In this document: piece after piece, positions 10,249-18,077 of the stretch
Numbering within the stretch: position 1 is the first letter of the stretch
Layout: each line of letters begins with the position of its first letter
Notes under the pieces: model-generated
Told to the model about the DNA's origin: nothing
The model's database searches: none
The model's input: only the letters and a program-made list of their open reading frames with translations
Source of the DNA: Neptunicoccus cionae
Lineage (GTDB): Bacteria; Pseudomonadota; Alphaproteobacteria; Rhodobacterales; Rhodobacteraceae
DNA: 64,000 bases
NCBI RefSeq assembly: GCF_002860325.1
Contig: NZ_PKOJ01000010.1
Location: forward strand, 1 to 64,000
Direction: 5' to 3'
Program-made: the position numbers and the translations under genes

Positions 10249-11061
10249 TCAGGAAACTTCGCTGAGAAAGTCGCGGTGCATCCAGACCTCAAGTCCGCTG
10301 TCCTGAACGATCACGCGGGACCAGTTTCCCTCACGCTCTCCGGTATCCTCTACGATCGCGCCACGCTTGAGCTGGTCCAGAACTGCATTGCCGGTGCCGG
10401 GTCCGGAACGGGCGTTCACCACATTGCCGGAAACGCTCCACAGCTTGGCAGGCGCAGGCTCCGCCACCTGTTCTGTTGTCACAGGTGTTTCTACCGCTGA
10501 GTCTTCGGTTTGCGGTGCAGCACTTGCAGATGCTTCACCCTGCTGTTCTGTTTCTACAGTCACAACGGCTTTTGACGGCTTCACAGGATCGGACACGATC
10601 ACGGTTTCGATTTCTTTATCCGCCTGAACAACAGCTTCGGCAGATGCGGCAGCCAACACCGGCTGGTTGTCCGCTCGGGTATCTGCTGCCTGCACTACGG
10701 CAGGGCTGGCAACAGCTTGCGCGGGCTGCCAGCTTGCCGCCATCACCGTGAACGGGGTGCGTGCGGGATTGGAGGCCATGATATACCGGACATCATTGGA
10801 ACGGGGCGCAGGACTCGCAGCAGCAGTTTGGACCATTGTATCGCCCGAGCCTGCAACAGCGTCCCTCGCAGCGCGTGCCACTTCTTCTGCTGCAAGGGGT
10901 GAAACAGCCTCTGCTTCAGCCATCGACGCCAGTTCGGCATCCGCACCGCCGGAAGCTTTCGCTGCCTGCACTGAAGCCACCGGCGTTTCCGGTGTTTCGC
11001 TCCGGACGTAAAAAACCGCCGCCAAACACACAATAAATACGATGTTAAAAAAACGTGTCAT
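10249..11061 (-). CDS. Membrane-anchored or secreted SH3-domain protein
   Basis: A 270-residue exported protein. Residues 4-18 form an uncleaved anchor or signal peptide. Residues 30-205 are low-complexity, rich in Ala, Glu, Val and Thr, and probably disordered. The C-terminal 65 residues are a bacterial SH3 (SH3b) domain, with the hallmark NVVNARSGPGTGNAVLDQL and WSRVIVQD. Such domains bind cell-wall peptides or serve as envelope tethers. The start has AAGGGGGA before the ATG. No catalytic domain is attached, so it is likely a structural or adaptor protein of the envelope. It lies upstream of parC on the same strand with a 96-base gap and is not clearly co-transcribed. Confidence 0.8.
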   Translation of the reverse strand: MTRFFNIVFIVCLAAVFYVRSETPETPVASVQAAKASGGADAELASMAEAEAVSPLAAEEVARAARDAVAGSGDTMVQTAAASPAPRSNDVRYIMASNPARTPFTVMAASWQPAQAVASPAVVQAADTRADNQPVLAAASAEAVVQADKEIETVIVSDPVKPSKAVVTVETEQQGEASASAAPQTEDSAVETPVTTEQVAEPAPAKLWSVSGNVVNARSGPGTGNAVLDQLKRGAIVEDTGEREGNWSRVIVQDSGLEVWMHRDFLSEVS

Positions 11062-11243
11062 GAGTCCCCCTTCCAGAACAGTTTCAGCAAAAACCCGCTA
11101 CCCGACAGGTTAGGGATTGACATGGCGCAGTTGTGACCTGTTTCAAGAAAAACATAACAAAACATAGATTTTTTCCGACCCGCTGGACCCAACCGACCCG
11201 CGCGGTTAAGGAAGGTTGTTCGACTTCAAGCAGGATTTTGCCC

Positions 11244-12077
11244 ATGCCTTCCAGATCCATACTCATCACCGGTTGTTCTTCGGGGATCGGCTACGATGCG
11301 GCGCACACCCTGCACAAAAGGGGCTGGCAGGTCTTCGCGACATGCCGCGCACAAGAGGATTGTGACAGGCTGCAATCCGAAGGTCTGAACAGCTTCCGGC
11401 TGGATTACGCGGACGAGGACTCTATCACCGCTGCCCTGCAAACCTGCCTGGACCAGAGCGGCGGAACGCTGGACGCCCTGTTCAACAATGGCGCTTTTGC
11501 CATCCCTGCCCCTGTAGAAGATCTTAGCCGCGATGCGTTACGCCATATTTTTGAAGCAAATTTCTTCGGACATTTTGATCTTATTCGACAGGTAATCCCC
11601 GTGATGCGCAAACAGGGACACGGGCGAATTGTGAACTGCTCTTCCGTGCTCGGCTTCGCCGCGATGCGGTATCGCGGAGCTTACAATTCAACAAAATTCG
11701 CTCTGGAGGGCATGACGGATACCCTGCGGCTGGAACTGAACGGGACCGGCATCCGCACAATCCTGATTGAACCCGGACCGATCCGTACCGATTTCCGCAA
11801 GAACGCGATCAAACAGTTCGAGCGCTGGATCGACTGGGAAAACAGCGAAATACGTGATCAGTATGAAATCGAGTTGCTGGATAAGCTGAAGAAAACAGGA
11901 AGCAAACCGGATCGCGGCGAACTCGGCCCCGAAGCTGTGACTGCGAAACTGATCCACGCGATTGAGAGCCCGAATCCCAAGCCTCGCTACTTTGTTACAT
12001 GGCCGACCCATGCTGCCGGCGCACTCCGGCGTCTGCTGCCGACCCGTGCGCTCGACGGGATATTTGGACGCATGTAG
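11244..12077 (+). CDS. Short-chain dehydrogenase/reductase
   Basis: Classical SDR oxidoreductase of 277 residues, NAD(P)-dependent and cytoplasmic. Motifs: the cofactor loop TGCSSGIG (residues 7-14), NNGAF in the position of the usual NNAG, the catalytic serine in NCSSVLGF, and the active-site YNSTK within GAYNSTKFALEG. The proline-glycine turn IEPGPIRTDF follows. The start was placed at the ATG at 11244, just before the cofactor domain, with AGGA upstream; the longer frame to 11133 adds residues unlike any SDR. Closest in style to the SDRs annotated as uncharacterised oxidoreductases acting on lipids or sterol-like substrates; the substrate is not predictable. Confidence 0.88.
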   Translation: MPSRSILITGCSSGIGYDAAHTLHKRGWQVFATCRAQEDCDRLQSEGLNSFRLDYADEDSITAALQTCLDQSGGTLDALFNNGAFAIPAPVEDLSRDALRHIFEANFFGHFDLIRQVIPVMRKQGHGRIVNCSSVLGFAAMRYRGAYNSTKFALEGMTDTLRLELNGTGIRTILIEPGPIRTDFRKNAIKQFERWIDWENSEIRDQYEIELLDKLKKTGSKPDRGELGPEAVTAKLIHAIESPNPKPRYFVTWPTHAAGALRRLLPTRALDGIFGRM

Positions 12078-12139
12078 CAAAAACCGGTGGCCCCCGCGCC
12101 CGAAGCGATTATGTCTAAAGCAAAGAGAGGCCTTTGCTT

Positions 12140-12340
12140 ATGACAGTCTTTTACTACATCGTAATCTTCGCGATCCTCGCCGTGTTCATCGTGCTGATGA
12201 TCGGACTGGGATCCTTTACTTCGGGCGGAGATTTCAACCGCAAATACGGCAACAAGCTGATGCGCTACCGGATTATTGCGCAGGCTATTGCTATCATCCT
12301 GATCCTGCTGTTTGTTATCCTGCGCGGAACAGGGGGATGA
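12140..12340 (+). CDS. Twin transmembrane (HIG1-like) small membrane protein
   Basis: A 66-residue protein made of two membrane helices (about residues 3-22 and 44-62) joined by a polar loop containing GGDFNRKYGNKLMRYRIIAQ. That loop, with NKLMRxRxxxQ, is the signature of the bacterial HIG1-domain or twin transmembrane proteins common in alphaproteobacteria; mitochondrial HIG1 proteins attach to respiratory complexes, but the bacterial role here is inference. GAGAGG precedes the ATG at 12140. Its stop is separated by a single base from the next start, so it is translationally coupled to the cobalamin adenosyltransferase gene. Confidence 0.8.
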   Translation: MTVFYYIVIFAILAVFIVLMIGLGSFTSGGDFNRKYGNKLMRYRIIAQAIAIILILLFVILRGTGG

Positions 12341-12341
12341 T

Positions 12342-12914
12342 ATGGTTGTACTAAACAAGATTTACACCCGAACAGGCGACAGCGGGGACACAGCGCTTGG
12401 AAACGGAGCAAGGGTTGCAAAACACTCTGCACGGGTAAATGCCTATGGCACCGTCGACGAAACCAATGCCACGGTCGGCATGGCCCGCCTGCACGCAACC
12501 GGTGATCTGGCCGAAGCCCTGTCCCGTATCCAGAATGATCTGTTCGATCTCGGTGCCGATTTGTGTCGCCCCGAAATGGAAAAAGACGCGGATGCGGAAT
12601 ACCCCCCCCTGCGGGTCAATGACGAACAGGTGGACCGGCTGGAACGCGAAATCGACGGGATGAACAGCGACCTTTCGCCCCTGCGCAGCTTTATCCTGCC
12701 CGGTGGCTCGGCTTTGGCAGCCCATCTGCACCTGTGCCGGACCGTGTCGCGACGGGCCGAGCGGCTGGCGGTCGAACTGTCTACCGTCGAAAGCGTGAAC
12801 CCTGCGGCGGTAAAATATCTGAACCGTCTGTCGGACTGGTTTTTTGTGGCCGGACGGGTCGAGAACAATAACGGTGCGGATGATATTTTATGGGTGCCCG
12901 GTGCGAACCGCTAG
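12342..12914 (+). CDS. Cob(I)yrinic acid a,c-diamide adenosyltransferase, PduO type
   Basis: ATP:cob(I)alamin adenosyltransferase of the PduO family, which makes adenosylcobalamin in the cytoplasm. The 190-residue protein opens with the ATP-binding KIYTRTGDSGDTAL and later shows PGGSALAAHLHLCRTVSR, with the conserved arginine-rich RxxRRAER helix, as in this family. The start at 12342 is one base after the preceding stop, with GGGGGA overlapping the end of the upstream gene. It is unrelated in fold to the CobO/BtuR enzyme at 16467, so the organism carries both types within 4 kb. PduO-type enzymes usually serve a B12-dependent mutase or corrinoid salvage. Confidence 0.92.
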   Translation: MVVLNKIYTRTGDSGDTALGNGARVAKHSARVNAYGTVDETNATVGMARLHATGDLAEALSRIQNDLFDLGADLCRPEMEKDADAEYPPLRVNDEQVDRLEREIDGMNSDLSPLRSFILPGGSALAAHLHLCRTVSRRAERLAVELSTVESVNPAAVKYLNRLSDWFFVAGRVENNNGADDILWVPGANR

Positions 12915-12976
12915 GAAATTCACAGCGCTCCGCGCGGGGATATTTGAAGAAAATGGACCCGCAGGCAGCGGTGTAT

Positions 12977-12998
12977 ACCACGGTCCGGCCGTGGTTTT
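12977..12998 (+). terminator. Terminator after the adenosyltransferase gene
   Basis: ACCACGG/CCGTGGT, a perfect 7-bp stem with loop TCCGG, is followed by TTTT. It lies 60 bases after the stop and should end the 12140-12914 transcript before etfB. Confidence 0.6.
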
Positions 12999-13157
12999 CG
13001 CTGCGTTACGGAACGTTTTCGCCATAATAACTTGGCGTAAAACGCGGCCGCCGCGTCGATTTATCTCTATCGTTACTGACAGGTTTTTCGTAAATCCATT
13101 CGGGACGATTCTTAATCCTGCTCCAATCCCGGAGCAATACAAACAGGAGAAACGCAT

Positions 13158-13919
13158 ATGAAGGTACTGGTACCTGTCAAACGCGTGATCGACTATAACG
13201 TGAAAGTCCGCGTGAAAGCGGACGGCAGCGGTGTTGATCTGGCGAATGTCAAAATGTCCATGAACCCTTTCGACGAAATCGCTGTAGAAGAAGCGATCCG
13301 TCTGAAAGAGGCTGGCAAAGCAGAGGAAATCGTAGCGGTTTCCATCGGCGTCAAGCAATCCCAAGAGACCCTGCGTACAGCGCTGGCGATGGGTGCAGAC
13401 CGCGCGATTCTGGTTGTGGCTGCGGATGATGTTCACACAGACATCGAGCCTCTGGCCGTTGCAAAAATCCTGAAAGCCGTGATCGACGAAGAACAGCCCG
13501 GTCTGGTTCTCGCAGGCAAACAGGCGATCGACAACGACATGAACGCGACAGGCCAGATGCTGGCTGCGCTGACAGGTTGGTCCCAAGGCACATTTGCTTC
13601 CGAGCTGGACATTGATGGCGACCAAGCCACCGTGACCCGCGAAGTAGACGGCGGCCTGCAGACCATCAAGATCAAGATGCCTGCGATTGTTACTGTTGAC
13701 CTGCGTTTGAACGAGCCGCGTTATGCGTCCCTGCCAAACATCATGAAAGCCAAGAAGAAGCCGCTGGACGAGAAAACAGCTGCTGATTACGACGTGGATG
13801 TGACACCTCGTCTGACTGTTGTCAGCACCGCTGAACCTGCTGCGCGCGCGGCTGGTGTGATGGTTGCCGATGTGGCCGAACTGGTTGCGAAACTCAAAGA
13901 CGAAGCGGGGGTTATCTAA
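13158..13919 (+). CDS. etfB: Electron transfer flavoprotein subunit beta
   Basis: Beta subunit of the ETF heterodimer, which collects electrons from acyl-CoA and other flavin dehydrogenases and passes them to ETF-ubiquinone oxidoreductase. The 253-residue protein begins [19 protein letters not shown] and includes the typical [16 protein letters not shown], the AMP/adenine-nucleotide site region with [10 protein letters not shown] and [15 protein letters not shown], and the docking segment [14 protein letters not shown] with the recognition-loop lysines. AGGAG precedes the ATG. The stop TAA overlaps the etfA start by one base, so the two are coupled. In this neighbourhood it would serve beta-oxidation-type and dimethylglycine-type dehydrogenases. 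Confidence 0.97.
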   Translation: MKVLVPVKRVIDYNVKVRVKADGSGVDLANVKMSMNPFDEIAVEEAIRLKEAGKAEEIVAVSIGVKQSQETLRTALAMGADRAILVVAADDVHTDIEPLAVAKILKAVIDEEQPGLVLAGKQAIDNDMNATGQMLAALTGWSQGTFASELDIDGDQATVTREVDGGLQTIKIKMPAIVTVDLRLNEPRYASLPNIMKAKKKPLDEKTAADYDVDVTPRLTVVSTAEPAARAAGVMVADVAELVAKLKDEAGVI

Positions 13920-14845
13920 TGGCTGTACTTCTTCTTGCCGAAATCAACGATGGCGAGCTTGCGCTGGACCAGACTGCCAAGGCAGTTTCTGCGGCGACGT
14001 CTCTTGGTGAAGTAACTGTTCTGGCTTGTGGCGCAACCTGCGCGGATGCCGCTGCCGAAGCTGGTAAAATCGCAGGCGTGTCCAAAGTGCTTTGCGCCGA
14101 GGATGCGATCTACGGTCACCGTCTGGCCGAAGCCACTGCCGATCTGATCGTTTCCCTTGCTGGCGATTACAGCCACATCGTAGCCCCTGCCACAACAGAC
14201 GCCAAAAATATCCTGCCCCGCGTTGCGGCCCTGCTGGATGCAATGGTGATTTCCGATGTGACCGGCGTTGTGGATGCTGACACATTCGAGCGTCCGATCT
14301 ATGCGGGCAACGCGATCCAGACTGTAAAATCAGGCGACGAAAAGAAGGTTATCACCTTCCGCACCGCCGGTTTTGATGCAGCTGGCGACGGCGGTTCTGC
14401 CTCTGTTGAAACCATCGCAGCAGCAGGCGGCAACGACCTGTCCGAATGGGTTGAAGACAAGGTTCAGGAATCCGACCGCCCCGACCTGACATCTGCGAAG
14501 ATCGTCGTGTCCGGTGGTCGTGGTGTTGGCTCCGAAGAAAGCTTTGCCATCATCGAAGCGCTGGCTGACAAGCTCGGTGCGGCTGTTGGCGCCTCTCGCG
14601 CTGCGGTGGATTCAGGCTATGCCCCGAACGACTGGCAGGTTGGTCAGACAGGTAAGGTGGTTGCACCGGATCTTTATATCGCTTGCGGTATCTCCGGCGC
14701 CATCCAGCACCTTGCAGGGATGAAAGACTCCAAAGTGATCGTTGCGATCAACAAAGACGAAGAAGCCCCGATCTTCCAGGTTGCGGATTACGGCCTTGTG
14801 GCCGACCTCTTCGACGCTGTGCCAGCGCTGACAGAAGCGCTCTGA
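13919..14845 (+). CDS. etfA: Electron transfer flavoprotein subunit alpha
   Basis: FAD-carrying alpha subunit of ETF, 308 residues. The C-terminal FAD domain is clear: [20 protein letters not shown], then [40 protein letters not shown] and [18 protein letters not shown]. The first 190 residues form the pseudosymmetric partner of EtfB. The start overlaps the etfB stop by one base (TAATG). A strong intrinsic terminator follows directly, so etfBA is a two-gene operon; its promoter must lie in 12999-13157. Confidence 0.97.
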   Translation: MAVLLLAEINDGELALDQTAKAVSAATSLGEVTVLACGATCADAAAEAGKIAGVSKVLCAEDAIYGHRLAEATADLIVSLAGDYSHIVAPATTDAKNILPRVAALLDAMVISDVTGVVDADTFERPIYAGNAIQTVKSGDEKKVITFRTAGFDAAGDGGSASVETIAAAGGNDLSEWVEDKVQESDRPDLTSAKIVVSGGRGVGSEESFAIIEALADKLGAAVGASRAAVDSGYAPNDWQVGQTGKVVAPDLYIACGISGAIQHLAGMKDSKVIVAINKDEEAPIFQVADYGLVADLFDAVPALTEAL

Positions 14846-14865
14846 TCCGGTATCAAATGTTTTGG

Positions 14866-14893
14866 AAAAGCCCGCCCCTGTGGCGGGCTTTTT
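14866..14893 (+). terminator. Intrinsic terminator of etfBA
   Basis: AAAAGCCCGCC pairs perfectly with GGCGGGCTTTT around a five-base loop, and the right arm ends in a five-T run. This is a textbook Rho-independent terminator 20 bases after etfA. Confidence 0.93.
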
Positions 14894-14982
14894 CGTTCGC
14901 GGGGATGACGTGGCGTTTTCTCCCCAGATCGAACAGGCGCGGCTAGGCTGGGGCAAACAGCCAGAACCAACAGAGGCCCGCC

Positions 14983-15393
14983 ATGCATATCGACCCGACC
15001 CGCGCCCAGTTCGACGCCTTCAAATCCCTGCCACGGGACCAGCCTGTCAGCATGTTGAATCTCGTGAAACTGCGAGAACAAGCGCAATACAAGGACGGGC
15101 GGAAAGCGACAGGCGAAGAAGCCTATAAATCCTACGGTGCGGAGAGCGGCCCGATCTTTGCCCGCGTTGGCGGAGAGATCATCTGGCGCGGCAGCCCGAA
15201 GGGAATGCTGATCGGGCCTGACAATGAAAGCTGGGATATTGCCTTTATCGCCCGTTATCCCACGCTTGGCGCATTTCTGGAGATGGTCACTGACCCCGCC
15301 TATCAGGCGATCGTCTTTCACCGGCAGGCCGCTGTGGCCGACAGCCGCCTGATCCCCCATCACGAGTTGGAGGGCGGCACCGGTTTCGGCTGA
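14983..15393 (+). CDS. DUF1330-family protein
   Basis: A 136-residue cytoplasmic protein with the ferredoxin-like DUF1330 fold. Family wording is seen in VSMLNLVKLREQAQY, YGAESGPIFARVGGEIIWRG, WDIAFIARYPTLGAFLEMV and DPAYQAIVFHRQAAVADSRL. The first of these is close to the usual hNhhkF pattern and the last is the conserved tail. The biochemical role of the family is not known. AGAGG lies before the ATG. It stands between the etfBA terminator and the 3-hydroxybutyryl-CoA dehydrogenase gene, with 63 bases to the latter, and may share its transcript. Confidence 0.85.
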   Translation: MHIDPTRAQFDAFKSLPRDQPVSMLNLVKLREQAQYKDGRKATGEEAYKSYGAESGPIFARVGGEIIWRGSPKGMLIGPDNESWDIAFIARYPTLGAFLEMVTDPAYQAIVFHRQAAVADSRLIPHHELEGGTGFG

Positions 15394-15456
15394 GCAATCG
15401 CTTGAAGCTTTCCGCGCAATGTGTAGATTGCTGCGCAGCAGCATAGAGGAAGCTTC

Positions 15457-16332
15457 ATGGAAATCAAAACAGTCAGCGTGATCGGTGCAGGCCAGATGGG
15501 CAACGGCATCGCCCATGTTTTCGCACTCGCCGGTTATCAGGTGCGCCTGTACGACATCTCGCGTGAGGCACTGGACGCAGGCATGGCCGCGATCAGCAAG
15601 AACCTGGACCGTGCGATTGCCCGCTCCCTGATCACCGAAGATGACAAAGCCCGCACGCTAAAAAACCTCTCACCCGTCAGCACGCTTCAGGAATGTGGCG
15701 ATGTGGATCTGGTGATCGAAGCCGCAACAGAGCGGGAAGCCATCAAACAGGCGATCTTCGAGGATCTTCTACCGCACCTGCGCAAGAACACCATCCTGAC
15801 CTCGAACACGTCGTCCATTTCCATCACACGTCTGGCATCGCGCACGGACCGCCCCGAACAATTCATGGGTCTGCACTTCATGAATCCGGTGCCTGTGATG
15901 CAACTGGTCGAACTGATCCGCGGGATTGCCACGGACGAAGAAACCTTCCGCGCTGTGGAAGATGTGGTCGCCAAGATCGGCAAGACCAGCAGCACCGCCG
16001 AAGACTTCCCTGCCTTTATCGTGAACCGCATCCTGATGCCGATGATCAACGAAGCGATTTACACCCTGTACGAAGGCGTCGGGAACGTGAAGTCGATTGA
16101 TACGTCGATGAAGCTCGGGGCCAATCACCCTATGGGGCCGCTGGAACTGGCGGATTTCATCGGGCTGGATACCTGTCTGGCGATTATGAACGTTCTGCAT
16201 GACGGTCTGGCCGACACAAAATACCGCCCCTGCCCGCTGCTGACCAAATACGTTGAGGCCGGATGGCTAGGTCGCAAATCCAAACGCGGCTTTTACGACT
16301 ATCGCGGGGACGAGCCGGTTCCGACCCGCTAA
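15457..16332 (+). CDS. 3-hydroxybutyryl-CoA dehydrogenase
   Basis: NAD(P)-dependent enzyme interconverting 3-hydroxybutyryl-CoA and acetoacetyl-CoA, used in beta-oxidation and short-chain acyl-CoA metabolism. The 291-residue protein has the Rossmann loop GAGQMGNG (residues 10-17), the catalytic histidine in GLHFMNPVPVMQLVEL, the conserved SNTSSISIT, and the C-terminal domain with FIVNRILMPMINEAI and LGANHPMGPLELADFIGLDT. Length matches stand-alone HbdA/PaaH. AGGAAG precedes the ATG. Next to etfBA it fits a shared role in acyl-CoA oxidation, although the etfA terminator separates the transcripts. The gene symbol hbdA would be reasonable but is not certain. Confidence 0.94.
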   Translation: MEIKTVSVIGAGQMGNGIAHVFALAGYQVRLYDISREALDAGMAAISKNLDRAIARSLITEDDKARTLKNLSPVSTLQECGDVDLVIEAATEREAIKQAIFEDLLPHLRKNTILTSNTSSISITRLASRTDRPEQFMGLHFMNPVPVMQLVELIRGIATDEETFRAVEDVVAKIGKTSSTAEDFPAFIVNRILMPMINEAIYTLYEGVGNVKSIDTSMKLGANHPMGPLELADFIGLDTCLAIMNVLHDGLADTKYRPCPLLTKYVEAGWLGRKSKRGFYDYRGDEPVPTR

Positions 16333-16466
16333 TCCGCCGCGCTACGCTTTAAACCTGTCGCTGTGCAATGGTACAGGGACAGGAAAAGCGGCAATCATGC
16401 TGCAATGACACGCCGGACCCGTGCCGGTTGCGCCCCGATTGGACCGGGGGCTGAGGAGGAACTGCA

Positions 16467-17075
16467 ATGACTGAAGATACCGAACGCCACGCGATGAAAA
16501 TGGCAAAGAAAAAGGCCGCCCGCGACAAGATCATGGCCACCAAGACCGAAAAGAAGGGTCTGGTGATTGTTCACACCGGCAAGGGCAAGGGGAAATCCTC
16601 GGCTGCTTTCGGGATGATCTTCCGCTGCATCGCCCATGACATGAAATGCGGCGTTGTGCAGTTCATCAAAGGCGGCATGAGCACGGGCGAGCGGGATTTG
16701 ATCCTGTCAAAATTCACCGACATCTGTTCTTTCCACACAATGGGCGAGGGCTTTACCTGGGAAACACAGGACAAGACCCGCGACACGGAAATGGCGCAGG
16801 CCGCTTGGGAACAGGCCAAGACCCTGATCCGCGACGAAAGCAATCACATGGTGCTGCTCGACGAGATCAACATCGCCTTGCGCTATGACTATATCGATGT
16901 GAACGAAGTGGTGGAGTTCCTTACCAACGAGAAACCGGAAATGACCCATGTGGTTCTGACCGGACGCAATGCCAAGGAAGAATTGATTGAACTGGCTGAT
17001 CTGGTGACGGAAATGGAACTGGTGAAACACCCGTTCCGCTCTGGTATCAAGGCGCAGATCGGCGTGGAATACTAA
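16467..17075 (+). CDS. cobO: Cob(I)yrinic acid a,c-diamide adenosyltransferase, CobO/BtuR type
   Basis: Corrinoid adenosyltransferase of the CobA/CobO/BtuR P-loop family, part of B12 biosynthesis and salvage. The P-loop is HTGKGKGKSSAAFG near residues 36-49; VVQFIKGG, HTMGEGFTWETQD, the LLDEINIAL Walker-B-like segment and VVLTGRNAKEELIELADLVTEM follow in the family order. Length 202 is normal. GGAGGA lies six bases before the ATG. The first 28 residues are lysine-rich and cover the usual N-terminal arm. No other cob gene adjoins it, so it appears detached from the main B12 cluster. No cobalamin riboswitch was seen in the 134 bases upstream. Confidence 0.95.
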   Translation: MTEDTERHAMKMAKKKAARDKIMATKTEKKGLVIVHTGKGKGKSSAAFGMIFRCIAHDMKCGVVQFIKGGMSTGERDLILSKFTDICSFHTMGEGFTWETQDKTRDTEMAQAAWEQAKTLIRDESNHMVLLDEINIALRYDYIDVNEVVEFLTNEKPEMTHVVLTGRNAKEELIELADLVTEMELVKHPFRSGIKAQIGVEY

Positions 17076-17085
17076 CGCCGTCCTA

Positions 17086-17128
17086 TGTTTCACGGGGCTG
17101 TTTCACGGCAAGCGTTTTACGTGAAACA
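17086..17128. promoter_or_regulatory. Cluster of parS-like half-sites in a convergent gap
   Basis: Two copies of TGTTTCACG (17086-17094, 17099-17107) are followed by the 16-mer CGTTTTACGTGAAACA (17113-17128), which matches the consensus ParB site TGTTTCACGTGAAACA at 14 of 16 positions. The second copy and the end of the 16-mer also form a perfect 9-bp inverted repeat, so it could instead be a hairpin ending cobO. There is no T-run. Confidence 0.35.
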
Positions 17129-17133
17129 ATCGC

Positions 17134-18033
17134 TCAAAGCATTTCAGGATAAACCGGGCGCCGGATGGTGCGAATATTCTCCATCCGGTCAATGTAGTAA
17201 TTATCATCGTCGTAGGCGTTTGAAAGCGCCTCTACCAGCTCCACCGGCCAGACATCCGGCACGAAATCAACCGCCTTGGCCGGAAATTTTTCCTCAAACT
17301 TATGCGCCAGTTTGCGCAGTTTAGGCTCTTCACTGGTCGGATGCTCTGCCAGATACGCCTGCATCAGCATGGCCCCTTTCAGAGACATTTCCGGCTGGGC
17401 GTTGCCCTCTGCCGCCACAAGATCCTCTTTGTTGCCCACGCCTGAAAACGCCTGTGCCACGCTGCGCCAGATGTAGGGGAAATCCTCGTAGGACCAGACG
17501 GTCAAGGGCAGTTCGCTTTCCTTGCCCTGTACACGGTGCAGATATTCGGACCAGCGCAGGTCCGAAGGGTCGGACTGATAGGCGAAATCCTGAAAGCTCT
17601 GTTTCGGATCGGCCTGCACCACCAGATTGTAACAGGCCGGCAGAAAACTCGCCGGATTGCGTGTCGCAAAGTAAAGCTGCACCTTGTCAGCCCCCACCAG
17701 ACGGGTCAGTTGAACGGCGGTGGAACTGCCGCGTGGATAAAGCGTGCCTTCTTTTGTCGGACGCATCCACGAGCCGCTGATCGCCGGACGGATGACCAGA
17801 AGCCGCTTGCAGGCCACACCGCCGGACAGTTCGGCCATCAGCGTTGCAGCTGTGGTTTCATCGGCATTGCCCTTGCGCAAAGCCTTGATCGCAGCATTCA
17901 CTGCGACTTCGGCAATTTCTGCGGCGGGCATGATAATACCCTGCTCTGCTAACAGATCGCTGTTCTGCTCCAGATGGGCCCGCAACTGTTCCTGTGCAGT
18001 TTGATGGGCGCCATATAAGATGCGAAGTTCCAA
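17134..18033 (-). CDS. Sulfotransferase-like protein of a glycan cluster
   Basis: A 299-residue protein with no sure family. The N-terminus ELRILYGAHQTAQEQLRAHL, followed by NSDLLAEQGI, has the layout of sulfotransferases of the hxGxxKTGTTSLQ type (strand, loop, helix, then an NxxxLxxxGI segment), but the 5'-phosphosulfate loop residues are altered. YFATRNPASFLPACYNLV resembles the second PAPS-binding segment (RNPxxxxxSxYN). So it may be a diverged or inactive sulfotransferase. The start is a TTG at 18033 with AGGA eight bases upstream; the next ATG is 35 codons in and would remove the N-terminal motif. It is the last gene of the minus-strand glycan cluster, 44 bases after the two-domain glycosyltransferase. 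Confidence 0.6.
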   Translation of the reverse strand: MELRILYGAHQTAQEQLRAHLEQNSDLLAEQGIIMPAAEIAEVAVNAAIKALRKGNADETTAATLMAELSGGVACKRLLVIRPAISGSWMRPTKEGTLYPRGSSTAVQLTRLVGADKVQLYFATRNPASFLPACYNLVVQADPKQSFQDFAYQSDPSDLRWSEYLHRVQGKESELPLTVWSYEDFPYIWRSVAQAFSGVGNKEDLVAAEGNAQPEMSLKGAMLMQAYLAEHPTSEEPKLRKLAHKFEEKFPAKAVDFVPDVWPVELVEALSNAYDDDNYYIDRMENIRTIRRPVYPEML

Positions 18034-18077
18034 TGGATATTCCTGTTCACTGGGTCCGGCGGCCTCAGCTGCAAAAG

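Noticed and set aside
16333-16466. Cobalamin riboswitch upstream of cobO
   Set aside because: None of the B12-box wording (GCCACTG and partners) is present; only a GC-rich stretch and a ribosome site.
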